DNA of 64,000 bases from Aquabacterium sp. OR-4 (GTDB taxonomy: Bacteria > Pseudomonadota > Gammaproteobacteria > Burkholderiales > Burkholderiaceae_C), in the NCBI RefSeq assembly GCF_025290835.2, contig NZ_JAOCQD020000001.1, forward strand, positions 558,001 through 622,000, given 5' to 3'. Position numbers and translations under genes: made by a program. Positions within the stretch are counted from its first letter, which is position 1. Every line of letters starts with the position of its first letter. Positions 28,209 to 35,588 of this stretch are shown piece after piece. The notes beneath the pieces are model-generated. The model saw nothing but the letters and a program-made list of their open reading frames with translations, searched no databases and was not told where the DNA came from.

Positions 28209-28556
28209 TCAGGGCGCTTCGGCGTCCAGCAGATTGCGCTTGGTGGTGGCGTGGTGGTGATCCTGCAGGCGATCCTTGTGGCGGACGACTTGACGATCCA
28301 GCTTGTCCATCAGCTGGTCGATCGCGGCGTACATGTCCTCGTGGGACTGTTCGACGAAGATATCGCGGCCCTTCACATGCAAAGTCACCTCAGCCTTCTG
28401 TCGGCGTTCCTTCTCCTTCAGCTTCTCAACCGTCAGCAAAACGGCGACATCGACCACCTGGTCAAAATGTCGCGTCACCCGATCCAGCTTTGTGAGCACG
28501 TACTCACGCAGCGCCGGGGTCACTTCCAAGTGGTGACCGCTGATCGTCAGGTTCAT
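28209..28556 (-). CDS. hpf: Ribosome hibernation-promoting factor
   Basis: A 115-residue short HPF/RaiA-type protein that binds the 30S decoding centre and drives 100S dimers in stationary phase. [20 protein letters not shown] and [23 protein letters not shown] are the family blocks. ATG 28556 is preceded by AAAGGA at good spacing. The downstream hairpin is a strong terminator. In many relatives rpoN precedes hpf; here 428 bp and a divergent regulator lie upstream instead. Confidence 0.96.
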   Translation of the reverse strand: MNLTISGHHLEVTPALREYVLTKLDRVTRHFDQVVDVAVLLTVEKLKEKERRQKAEVTLHVKGRDIFVEQSHEDMYAAIDQLMDKLDRQVVRHKDRLQDHHHATTKRNLLDAEAP

Positions 28557-28984
28557 CGAAGCGTCCTTTCAAATGGGTTCCAGTGCGCAAGACGGGCCAT
28601 CACAGGGGGCCGAACCACCTGTCTTACAGCGCCCGTCCGAATCCAGTGTGCGCCCGTTTCGCGCCGCCTGACAAGACCATGCCGCGGTGTAGGATTGACC
28701 GGTTTGCCAGTTCGTGCACGTTCAGGATCGGCTTGTTTTGGTCGCCTCTTGTTACACACTGGCAGAGTTTCCATCCGCACTAACCACGAGTACGCCGGGC
28801 AGGCCGGGTGTCAATCGGGGTAAAGTGGCAAAAACGGTGGCACAGATCTGCATCGCAGCGTCGGGAGCACCCGGCGGGCACTGTCGGTTTTTGCGTTTCC
28901 GCTGTCTGAGACCGAGCGTTGAGATCGCCGGCCCGGCAGATTCCATTCCAGTCCTACCCAGGAGCCGTGAGCGGCGGCAGCCCG
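28557..28984. other. 428-bp intergenic region between hpf and the HTH-receiver gene
   Basis: This region separates divergent hpf (minus) and the helix-turn-helix/receiver gene (plus). I see no credible protein, tRNA or rho-independent terminator in it. It is less GC-rich than its flanks and must contain two promoters. A TGGCAC/TGCA pair at 28838-28852 resembles a sigma-54 promoter but the spacing is one base short. rpoN is not here. Confidence 0.5.
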
Positions 28985-29605
28985 ATGCGTAAGAGCGCCA
29001 CCAATGAAGATGTGCTGTCCACCCGGGAGGCCGCTGAACGGCTGGGGGTGGCGCTGCGCACTGTCCAGCTGTGGGTCGAGAGCGGGGTGCTGCCGGCCTG
29101 GAAGACCGCTGGCGGACACCGCCGCATCTCGCGCACGGCTGTCGAGCGCCTGATCGAGGAGCGGCGCAATGCGCTGGCCGGCGATGAGCGTGCCGAGCCG
29201 GCTGACGCGCCGTCGCAGTTCAAGGTGATGGTGGTCGAGGACGAGCCGCAGCTGCTGCAGCTGCTGATCATGGTGATCAAGGGCTGGGAGCTGCCGCTCG
29301 AGGTCAGCGGCGCGCGCGACGGTTTCGATGCGCTGCTGCAGATGGGCCGCAGCTGCCCCGACCTGCTGATCACCGACCTGAACATGCCGGGCATGGACGG
29401 CTTCAAGATGATTGCCTCGCTGCGCGCCCAGGGCGCCGACTTCGGGGCCATGGACATCGTGGTGGTCACCGCGCTCACCGAGGCCGAGATCGCCCAGCGC
29501 GGCGGCCTGCCCGAGGGCGTGCGGGTGTTCTACAAGCCGGTGCCCTACGACCACATCGAGCAGCTGGTGCGCGACCGCCTGGGCGGTCTGGCCGCCGCAG
29601 CCTGA
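28985..29605 (+). CDS. Response regulator with N-terminal BldC/excisionase-type HTH
   Basis: A 206-residue protein. Residues 8-55 form a MerR/excisionase-like helix-turn-helix (LSTREAAERLGVALRTVQLW and AWKTAGGHRRISRTAVERL). Residues 80-200 form a receiver domain with VVEDEP, the phospho-acceptor Asp in ITDLNMPGMDG and Lys in VFYKPVPYD. The order (DNA-binding first, receiver second) is opposite to the usual response regulator. No kinase adjoins it. I chose ATG 28985; a GTG at 28967 also follows AGGAG but at a very short spacing. A single-domain receiver gene follows 16 bp downstream. Confidence 0.88.
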   Translation: MRKSATNEDVLSTREAAERLGVALRTVQLWVESGVLPAWKTAGGHRRISRTAVERLIEERRNALAGDERAEPADAPSQFKVMVVEDEPQLLQLLIMVIKGWELPLEVSGARDGFDALLQMGRSCPDLLITDLNMPGMDGFKMIASLRAQGADFGAMDIVVVTALTEAEIAQRGGLPEGVRVFYKPVPYDHIEQLVRDRLGGLAAAA

Positions 29606-29621
29606 GCGCGGCGGGTCTGGC

Positions 29622-29993
29622 ATGGCGCGGGTGCTGATCGTCGACGACCAGCCTGACATCCGGCGCCTGATCCGCATGACGCTCGAGGACGAACCCTTCG
29701 AGGTGCAGGAGGCCGCCAATGGCGAGCAGGCGCTGGCCGCCGTGGCCAGCTGGCGGCCTGACCTGATCCTGCTGGATGTGATGATGCCGGGCCGCTTCGA
29801 CGGCCTGCAGGTCTGCGCCTCGGTGCGTGCCGACCCGGGCTCGTCTGACATCCGCGTGGTGCTGCTGAGCGCGCGCGCCGACAGCGGCGACCGCGCAGCC
29901 GGCCAGGCCGCCGGGGCCGACGAGTACCTGACCAAGCCCTTCAGCCCGCTGCAGCTGCTCGAAACCATCGACCGCCTGCTGCCCGGCGGCTGA
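29622..29993 (+). CDS. Single-domain response regulator receiver
   Basis: A 123-residue stand-alone receiver (CheY-like). MARVLIVDDQPDIRRLI gives the acidic pair, LILLDVMMPGRFDG the phospho-acceptor Asp, and DEYLTKPFSP the Lys. There is no output domain, so it must act by protein contact or as a phosphate sink. It starts 16 bp after the HTH-receiver gene and is very likely cotranscribed with it. The cognate kinase is not in the immediate neighbourhood; two hybrid kinases occur elsewhere in the window but no link can be shown. Confidence 0.92.
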   Translation: MARVLIVDDQPDIRRLIRMTLEDEPFEVQEAANGEQALAAVASWRPDLILLDVMMPGRFDGLQVCASVRADPGSSDIRVVLLSARADSGDRAAGQAAGADEYLTKPFSPLQLLETIDRLLPGG

Positions 29994-30034
29994 GTGCCGG
30001 CCCGGGCGCGCGGCGGCCGGATGGCCTGGGACGC

Positions 30035-30054
30035 GATGCCATAATCTTGGCATC
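30035..30054. promoter_or_regulatory. Perfect inverted repeat overlapping a -10 box upstream of corA
   Basis: GATGCCA (30035-30041), spacer TAATCT, TGGCATC (30048-30054). The segment TGCCATAAT inside it resembles an extended -10 promoter. An operator on top of the promoter is the simplest reading; the protein is unknown. Confidence 0.55.
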
Positions 30055-30215
30055 GTCGCTTTTGGAGCACGGCCTTGGACCCGAGCCACCCTCGGTGACC
30101 GTCCACTCCAGATCCGTTCTGGGGTGAGGCGGTTCCCACGCAACACCTTCCCCCAACGGATTGACGCCGGTCTCGCCTGCTGCACAGGCCAGGCCGGTGC
30201 GCTGGAGCAGCTCCC
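30055..30215 (+). promoter_or_regulatory. Long 5' leader of corA with a hairpin occluding the ribosome site
   Basis: About 160 bases lie between the likely promoter and the corA ATG. The ribosome-binding GGAG (30204-30207) sits in the hairpin GGAGC-A-GCTCC (30204-30214) immediately before the ATG. A second copy of GGAGC (30064-30068) could compete for GCTCC, which would free the ribosome site. Further small stems are CCGAG-CTCGG and CCAG-CTGG. A magnesium-responsive leader is a reasonable guess, not established. Confidence 0.4.
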
Positions 30216-31178
30216 ATGCTCAACATGTTCTCGCTGGCCAGCGGCCGGCTCGTGCAGACCGAGATCACCAGCCTCGACGAACTGGCCAAGGGCCACCCGG
30301 TGTGGGTGGATCTGGAGGCGCCGTCGCCGATGGAAAAAGGCTGGATCGGTGCCCGCTTCGGGCTGACCATTCCCGACAACATCGTCGACGACGATCTCGA
30401 GGAGTCGGCCCGCTTCTACGAGGAAGACAACGGCGAGCTGCACATCCGCTCCGACTTCCTGATCGACGACGACATCACGCCGCGCAACGTGCGGGTGGCC
30501 TTCATCCTGAAGGACGGCGTGCTGTTCTCGGTGCATGACGAAGATCTGCCGGTGTTTCGCCTGCTGCGCCTGCGTGCCCGGCGCACGCCGGCGCTGATCG
30601 AGGACGCCAAGGACGTGCTGCTCAAGCTCTACGACGCCGACGCCGAGTACTCGGCCGATGCGCTGGAGGGCATCTACGACAGCCTCGAGAAGGTCAGCGC
30701 GCGGGTGCTCAAGCAGGACGTGGACGACCGTGCCGCCGGCGACGCGCTGAGCGCCATCGCCAAGGAGGAGGACCTGAACGGCCGCATCCGCCGCAACGTG
30801 ATGGACACGCGGCGCGCGGTGAGCTTCATGATGCGCAGCCGCATGCTCAATGCCGAGCAGTTCGAGGAGGCGCGGCAAATCTTGCGCGACATCGACTCGC
30901 TGGACAGCCACACCGCCTTCCTGTTCGACAAGATCAACTTCCTGATGGACGCCACGGTCGGCTTCATCAACATCAACCAGAACAAGATCATCAAGATCTT
31001 CTCGGTGGCCAGCGTCGCGCTGCTGCCGCCCACGCTGATTGCCAGCATCTACGGCATGAACTTCCAGCACATGCCCGAGTTGAGCCAGCGCTGGGGCTAC
31101 CCGTTTGCACTGAGCCTGATGGTGGCCTCGGTGGCGGCACCGTTCATCTACTTCCGGCGCAAGGGTTGGTTGCGTTGA
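30216..31178 (+). CDS. corA: CorA-family magnesium/cobalt transporter
   Basis: A 320-residue Mg2+ channel. The soluble N-terminal funnel occupies residues 1-255 and the two C-terminal helices span about 262-282 and 292-312. The family's signature YGMNF (GMN) closes the first helix, and HMPELSQRWGYPFAL is the loop between helices. The C-terminus ends in RRKGWLR, the usual basic tail. It forms an inner-membrane pentamer. It is preceded by a structured leader and a promoter palindrome. A TonB-like gene follows 102 bp downstream. Confidence 0.96.
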   Translation: MLNMFSLASGRLVQTEITSLDELAKGHPVWVDLEAPSPMEKGWIGARFGLTIPDNIVDDDLEESARFYEEDNGELHIRSDFLIDDDITPRNVRVAFILKDGVLFSVHDEDLPVFRLLRLRARRTPALIEDAKDVLLKLYDADAEYSADALEGIYDSLEKVSARVLKQDVDDRAAGDALSAIAKEEDLNGRIRRNVMDTRRAVSFMMRSRMLNAEQFEEARQILRDIDSLDSHTAFLFDKINFLMDATVGFININQNKIIKIFSVASVALLPPTLIASIYGMNFQHMPELSQRWGYPFALSLMVASVAAPFIYFRRKGWLR

Positions 31179-31280
31179 AACGACGCTCCTGCATCTGGCG
31201 GATGTAAGCAGTTGCACGCGCGTGCTAGCGTGCCGGCTTTCACGGTGCGGCTGCCCAGGCGGCTCCTACACTTCGCGACC

Positions 31281-31742
31281 ATGGCCGTCCATCCCCGCCT
31301 TCTTCGCCTGCCGCTGCTCACTCTGGCGGCTGCCTGGCTGACCGCGACTGCGGCGCATGCCCAGTTCGCGATGGTGCCGTCGCCCCTGCCGCCGGTGCTG
31401 CAGCCCAGCCAGGCCGAGAGCGACCAGGACTACCGGGCCGAGGCCGCCAAGCACATCTACGCCAGCTACCCGATGCGGATCTACAAGGGCCGCATGCCGC
31501 CGCTGCTGTACGGCGTGGCGATCGTCGAGACCGAGATCGACGCCGAGGGCAAGCTGATCGACGTGCGCATCCGGCGCCCGCCGGCGGCGCCCGAGGTCGG
31601 CCCCTGGATCGTGCAGATGATCCGCAAGGCGGCGCCGTTTCCGCCCCCGGCCAAGATGGGCAAGGCCATCTACCAGGACATCTGGCTGGTGCACAAGGGC
31701 GGCAACTTCCAGCTCGATACGCTGACCGAAGGCCAGAACTGA
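31281..31742 (+). CDS. Exported TonB C-terminal-domain protein
   Basis: A 153-residue protein with a signal peptide (LLRLPLLTLAAAWLTATAA, cleaved after AHA). The mature part has a TonB C-terminal-like fold (YGVAIVETEIDAEGKLIDVR, then PWIVQMIRKAAPFPPP). It has no long Pro-rich spanner and no true membrane anchor, so it is unlikely to be a classical TonB energy transducer. It could be a periplasmic partner of such a system. ATG 31281 gives the signal peptide; the open frame upstream to 31212 does not. It converges on the NTF2-like gene, 19 bp away. Confidence 0.75.
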   Translation: MAVHPRLLRLPLLTLAAAWLTATAAHAQFAMVPSPLPPVLQPSQAESDQDYRAEAAKHIYASYPMRIYKGRMPPLLYGVAIVETEIDAEGKLIDVRIRRPPAAPEVGPWIVQMIRKAAPFPPPAKMGKAIYQDIWLVHKGGNFQLDTLTEGQN

Positions 31743-31761
31743 GGCCGCGGCGGGCGCTGCC

Positions 31762-32292
31762 TCAGCGCGCCGCCAGCCGCAGGCGCAGCCAGCGCAGCAC
31801 GGCGCCCAGCAGCGGCACCTGCTCGTAGACCTGGCGCGCGGCATCCCAGTAGTCGCGGTGCAGCAGCACGCGGTCGTCGGCGTCAAAGCGCAGGTGGCTG
31901 GCGCCGTGGATCAGCAGCTCGTCGCCTTGCGCGCCCTGGCGGCGGAAGCGGAAGTCCCAGCTCAGAAAGGCCTCGTCGCCGGCTGAGAAGCGGGTGAGCA
32001 CCGTGAAGCGCGGCGCCTGCAGGGTGTCGAACATGTGCTCGAAGATGCGCCGGATCGGCGCCAGACCGGTGACGTCGTTGAACGGATCGATGAAGCGCGC
32101 GTCGTCGGCGTAAACCTCGCCCAGCCGGGCCAGCGATGCCGGCGTGAGCTGCTCGAACAGCGCCACCACGCGCGCCACGCGGGCATCGGCACCGGCGGCG
32201 CCAGCGCCACCACCACCGGCATTGCCATCGCCGCCGGTACCGGGCGCACCAAGGGGCGGCAACGCCGGGCCTGGCTCAATGGCCGGTGGCAC
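31762..32292 (-). CDS. NTF2-like (SnoaL-fold) protein
   Basis: A 176-residue protein. Residues 1-38 are a Gly/Ala/Pro-rich low-complexity leader. Residues 40-165 form an NTF2-like alpha/beta fold (VVALFEQLTPASLARLGEVY, ARFIDPFNDVTGLAPIRRIF, EAFLSWDFRFR, GASHLRFDADDRVLLHRDYWD). It is the last gene of the eight-gene lipid-modification operon; its GTG start (32292) overlaps the SDR stop by 17 bp, so the two are coupled. Homologues accompany the same genes in RpoE/ChrR-type regulons, role unknown. The real start may lie after the low-complexity leader. Confidence 0.85.
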   Translation of the reverse strand: MPPAIEPGPALPPLGAPGTGGDGNAGGGGAGAAGADARVARVVALFEQLTPASLARLGEVYADDARFIDPFNDVTGLAPIRRIFEHMFDTLQAPRFTVLTRFSAGDEAFLSWDFRFRRQGAQGDELLIHGASHLRFDADDRVLLHRDYWDAARQVYEQVPLLGAVLRWLRLRLAAR

Positions 32293-33061
32293 GGCGCACG
32301 GTTCCGAAGTAGAGGCCGTCGGGCCAGGGGCGCAGCGCCTTCAGCAGCCGCGTGAAGCGCTTGGGAAAGTGGATCTCGAAGCGGCCGGCCGACCAGCCTT
32401 GCAAGATGGCGGTGGCGGCGGCATCGGGGGTCATCAGGGCCGGCATCGGGAAGCGATTCTGCGCGGTGAGCGGCGTGTCGACGAAACCCGGGTTGATCAG
32501 CGAGACGCCCACGCCCAGCGGCGACAGGTCGAGGTAAAGCGACTCGGCCAGGTTGATCAGCGCCGCCTTGGTGGGCCCGTAGGCCAGCGACATCGGCAGC
32601 CCGCGGTAACCGGCCACGCTGCCCACCAGGCTGAGGTGCGCAGCCTGGCCATCCTCGGCCTGGCGCAGCAGCAGCGGCAGCGTGGCGTCCAGCAGGTTCA
32701 GTGCGCCGACGTAGTTGACCTGCTGGTGGCGCAGCGCGTCGACCAGGTCGAAGCCCTTGGCATGCATGGCGCGGTAGTGGCCGGCGCAGTACATCACCAG
32801 GTCGATGCGGCCATGGCGGGCCAGCACGGCGTCGGTGGCGCCGCGCATCGCGCCGATGTCGGTGCTGTCCAGCGGCAAGGTCCACGCGCCGGGATGGGCC
32901 GCGCCGAAGGCGCTGAGCCGCTCGGTCGGACGGGCCGACACCACCACCTGCGCGCCGCGGCGCAGCAGTTGGGTCGCGGTGGCGGCGCCGATGCCGGTGG
33001 AGGCACCCACCAGCCACACGCAGCGGCCCTGCCAGTCGGTGATGCGGGGGTTCAGCGCCAT
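32276..33061 (-). CDS. Short-chain dehydrogenase/reductase
   Basis: A 261-residue classical SDR. The cofactor loop is VGASTGIGAATA. The catalytic Ser and Tyr-Lys pair lie in SLVGSVAGYRGLPMSLAYGPTKAA (Ser then Y-x-x-x-K). NPGFVDTPLT follows as usual. It is the seventh gene of the lipid-modification operon, 10 bp after the DUF3833 gene. In Rhodobacter sphaeroides an SDR (RSP1087-type) sits in the equivalent singlet-oxygen cluster. The substrate, probably a modified lipid or carbonyl, is unknown. Confidence 0.93.
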   Translation of the reverse strand: MALNPRITDWQGRCVWLVGASTGIGAATATQLLRRGAQVVVSARPTERLSAFGAAHPGAWTLPLDSTDIGAMRGATDAVLARHGRIDLVMYCAGHYRAMHAKGFDLVDALRHQQVNYVGALNLLDATLPLLLRQAEDGQAAHLSLVGSVAGYRGLPMSLAYGPTKAALINLAESLYLDLSPLGVGVSLINPGFVDTPLTAQNRFPMPALMTPDAAATAILQGWSAGRFEIHFPKRFTRLLKALRPWPDGLYFGTVRRATGH

Positions 33062-33071
33062 GGTGGTGACC

Positions 33072-33656
33072 TCAAAGCGTCTCGCCGGGGGCGAGCTTGC
33101 GAAACGACAGCAACACCTCGCCCACGCGGATGCCGAACTTGCTCATCACCGCGCGGTTGATCAGCACCCGCTCGTCGACCAGGAACATCCAGTCGTCGAA
33201 GTTGATCTCCCACACCCGGCCATCGACCGGCAGCTTGAGCGTGTAGCGCCAGTTCAGCGCATGGCCGGCCGATTCGCCGCGGGCCTCGCCCAGCACGTCG
33301 GCGGCGCGGCCGCTCCAGCGCCCGTCGGCGGTGCGCTGCAGCGTCCACACCCGCTGCTCGCGGCGGCCGTCGGCGTAGCTGAACTGCTCGTCGAGCGTGC
33401 CGGTGTCACCTTGCCAGGTGCCGGTGATGTGCACCGTGAAGCGCTGCAGTGCCCGGCCGCTGCGGTCGGTGACCAGGCCGTGGCCGATCAAGGCGCCGTC
33501 GAAGTAGCGGCGCAGGTCCAGCGTCGGCTGCTGGGTGGCGTAGTCGCTGGCCTGCGGCGTGGCGCAGCCGCCCAGGCCCAGCACGGCGCTCAGGGTGCCG
33601 GCCAGCAGCCAGGCCATGGCGGCGCGGCGGCCGCGGGAGTTTGCAGATGGGCTCAT
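33072..33656 (-). CDS. DUF3833-family lipoprotein
   Basis: A 194-residue lipoprotein. The signal peptide (AMAWLLAGTLSAVLGLGGC) ends in a lipobox with Cys31. The mature protein resembles DUF3833 (LRRYFDGALIGHGLVTDRSG, RRYxGxW-type FTVHITGTWQGDTGTLDEQF, and WMFLVDERVLINRAVMSKFG). The family is always found with FAD oxidoreductase/CFA/DUF1365 operons; its role is unknown but outer-leaflet lipid handling is a fair guess. Its ATG overlaps the transporter stop by ATGA. Confidence 0.9.
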   Translation of the reverse strand: MSPSANSRGRRAAMAWLLAGTLSAVLGLGGCATPQASDYATQQPTLDLRRYFDGALIGHGLVTDRSGRALQRFTVHITGTWQGDTGTLDEQFSYADGRREQRVWTLQRTADGRWSGRAADVLGEARGESAGHALNWRYTLKLPVDGRVWEINFDDWMFLVDERVLINRAVMSKFGIRVGEVLLSFRKLAPGETL

Positions 33657-34981
33657 CGGGGCTCCAGCAGATGACGGCATTGCCACAGTGCGGCGGCGGC
33701 GCACAGCTTGACCAGGCAGGGCAGGGCGGCGTAGGCCAGGGTCAGGGCCTCGAGCCCGGCGCGGCTGCTGCTGCCGGGCGCGTAGCCCGCCCACTGCAGC
33801 GCCGGCAGGGCCAGGCCGGCGGCCAGCGCCAGGTTGAGCTTGGTGGCGGCATGCCACCAGCCGATGTAGCGGCCCTCGTGCCGCTGGCCGTGGCCGGCAC
33901 GGCGGATCACCTCGGCCAGCAGCGCACCGGGCACCGCCAGGTCGGCGCCCAGTGCCAGCCCGCTGCCGATGCACACCGCGGCAAAGGCGCTGCTGTCGCC
34001 CGGGCCCAGCCGCGCAGCCCAGGCGAACACCGCCACCGCCAGCGCCATGCCGGCGCCCCAGCAGCGCACCGCGCCAAACCGCGCCACGGCGCGCACCCAC
34101 AGCGGCAGCGCCAGCGCGGCGGCCGCAAAGTAGCTGCCCAGAAACAGCGGCTCCAGTGCCGGCGCCTGCAGGCGATCGCGCACGAAAAACAGCACCAGCG
34201 TGGCCGGCACCGCGCTGGCCACGCCGTTGAGCACGAACACCGCCAGCAAGCAGCGAAAGGCCCGGTTGTGCCAGGGCAGCAGCCACGACGCGGCTGGCCG
34301 CACCGGCACGCCGGTGGCCACCGCGTGCAGCGGCGCGGCGTGGTACGGCGCCGTGCCCAGCGCCGCCAGGCCAAGGGCCAGCAGCAGCAGGCCCGCGCCC
34401 ACCATCACCGGGATGCCGGCCAGCCCCGGCAGCACGCTGCCGCCGATCACGCCGGCCAGTGCCAGGCCCTCGCGCCAGCCGGTCCAGCGCGACTGCGCAG
34501 CCAGGTCGCCGCCCAGGCGCGTGCCCCAGGCCTGGTGCAGCACGCCCAGCGCGCTGTAGCCGGCGTAGGTGATCACCAGCGCCGCGGCACACCAGGCCAG
34601 CAGCGCGCTGGCGCCCGCGCCGGCCACCGCCGCAGCTGGAAAGTACAGCGCCACGAAGCCGCAGCCCAGCAGCAGCGCGCCCAGCCCGGCCAGGCCCAGC
34701 GCCTGGCGGCGGCCGGCGGCCAGAGCCCGGTCGGCCAGCCGGCCCAGCCAGGGATCGACCAGCGCATCGGCCGCACGGGTGGCCAGCAGCACCAGGCCCA
34801 GCCCGGCCAGCGGCACACCCAGCTGTGCCGCATAGTGCCCCGGCAGCAGCAGGTACAGCGGCAGCGCCACGAAGGCCAGCGGTGCGCCCAGGGCGCCATA
34901 GCGCAGCCCGTCCAGCGCCGAGGGCGTGGCGGCGGCTGGCCGCGCGGGGGCCGGCTTGGCGGTGTCCATCGCCCGGCCCAT
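33653..34981 (-). CDS. MFS transporter, GPH (melibiose-type) group
   Basis: A 442-residue 12-helix permease. LRYGALGAPLAFVALPLYLLLPGHYA and ATRAADALVDPWLGRLADR are the first two helices and the GPH-type loop (D-x-x-x-D-P-x-x-G). Similar genes (RSP1089-type) occur in the R. sphaeroides singlet-oxygen cluster. The substrate is unknown. Start: the ATG at 34981 overlaps the upstream TGA by one base (TGATG), good evidence for coupling; an internal ATG at 34969 is possible. The stop overlaps the DUF3833 ATG by four bases. Confidence 0.9.
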   Translation of the reverse strand: MGRAMDTAKPAPARPAAATPSALDGLRYGALGAPLAFVALPLYLLLPGHYAAQLGVPLAGLGLVLLATRAADALVDPWLGRLADRALAAGRRQALGLAGLGALLLGCGFVALYFPAAAVAGAGASALLAWCAAALVITYAGYSALGVLHQAWGTRLGGDLAAQSRWTGWREGLALAGVIGGSVLPGLAGIPVMVGAGLLLLALGLAALGTAPYHAAPLHAVATGVPVRPAASWLLPWHNRAFRCLLAVFVLNGVASAVPATLVLFFVRDRLQAPALEPLFLGSYFAAAALALPLWVRAVARFGAVRCWGAGMALAVAVFAWAARLGPGDSSAFAAVCIGSGLALGADLAVPGALLAEVIRRAGHGQRHEGRYIGWWHAATKLNLALAAGLALPALQWAGYAPGSSSRAGLEALTLAYAALPCLVKLCAAAALWQCRHLLEPR

Positions 34982-35538
34982 CAAGTGCTGCCCAGCAGTT
35001 GCTGGCGCAGGCCCGGCTCCGAGCTGCGTGGCGACAGCCAGATGCCGAAGAACAGCGGCCCGAACGCCGGCTCGGCCACCTCGCCGCGCGCCTGGCCGTT
35101 GTGGAAGAAGCGCGTGGCGGCGCCCGGGCGCTGCACGCCGGTGAGGCGGTCACCGGCCTGCACATCGGGAAACAGCCGGGTCAGCGCGGCCAGCCAGCGG
35201 GTGGCCTGGGCCTCGTCGAAGGGGCCGATGCGCCGCATCTCGCTGATCGACCGTTCGGCGATCTGCCGGCCGACCAGGGCGCGGGTGTACTGCAGCTCCA
35301 GCGCCAAGGCCTGGGTCGGCAGGTCGGCCGCGGCAGCGGACGCCGCGCTCCACAGCCGCAGCTCGTACAGCGACAGGCCGAACCAGCGCATCGTGGCGCT
35401 GCCACGCCAGCGTGCGGCGGGCAGCTCGGCCTGCACCTCGGGGGGCGGCTCGGGCGGGCCCTGGGTGGCTTGGGCGCGCAGCGGCGCGGCCGCGGGCGCG
35501 AAGGCCAGGGCGCAGAGCACGGTGCGGCGCGGCAGCAT
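34981..35538 (-). CDS. Exported chalcone-isomerase-like protein
   Basis: A 185-residue secreted protein. Residues 1-22 form a signal peptide (RRTVLCALAFAPAAAPLRAQ). The mature part fits the chalcone isomerase-like fold: MRWFGLSLYELRLWS, LQYTRALVGRQIAERSISEMRRIG, and PAFGPLFFGIWLSP at the end. Bacterial members are not flavonoid enzymes; their link to CFA-type methyltransferase operons suggests binding of fatty-acid-like ligands. It belongs to the lipid-modification operon, 50 bp after the CFA gene. Confidence 0.85.
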   Translation of the reverse strand: MLPRRTVLCALAFAPAAAPLRAQATQGPPEPPPEVQAELPAARWRGSATMRWFGLSLYELRLWSAASAAAADLPTQALALELQYTRALVGRQIAERSISEMRRIGPFDEAQATRWLAALTRLFPDVQAGDRLTGVQRPGAATRFFHNGQARGEVAEPAFGPLFFGIWLSPRSSEPGLRQQLLGST

Positions 35539-35588
35539 GGCTGAGCTTGCGGTGGATGGCGAGACGCCGACAGCGGTTGCCGGGCCGC

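Noticed and set aside
28838..28852. Possible sigma-54 promoter (TGGCAC ... TGCA) before the HTH-receiver gene
   Set aside because: The GG and GC elements are one base too close, and sigma-54 promoters do not tolerate this well.
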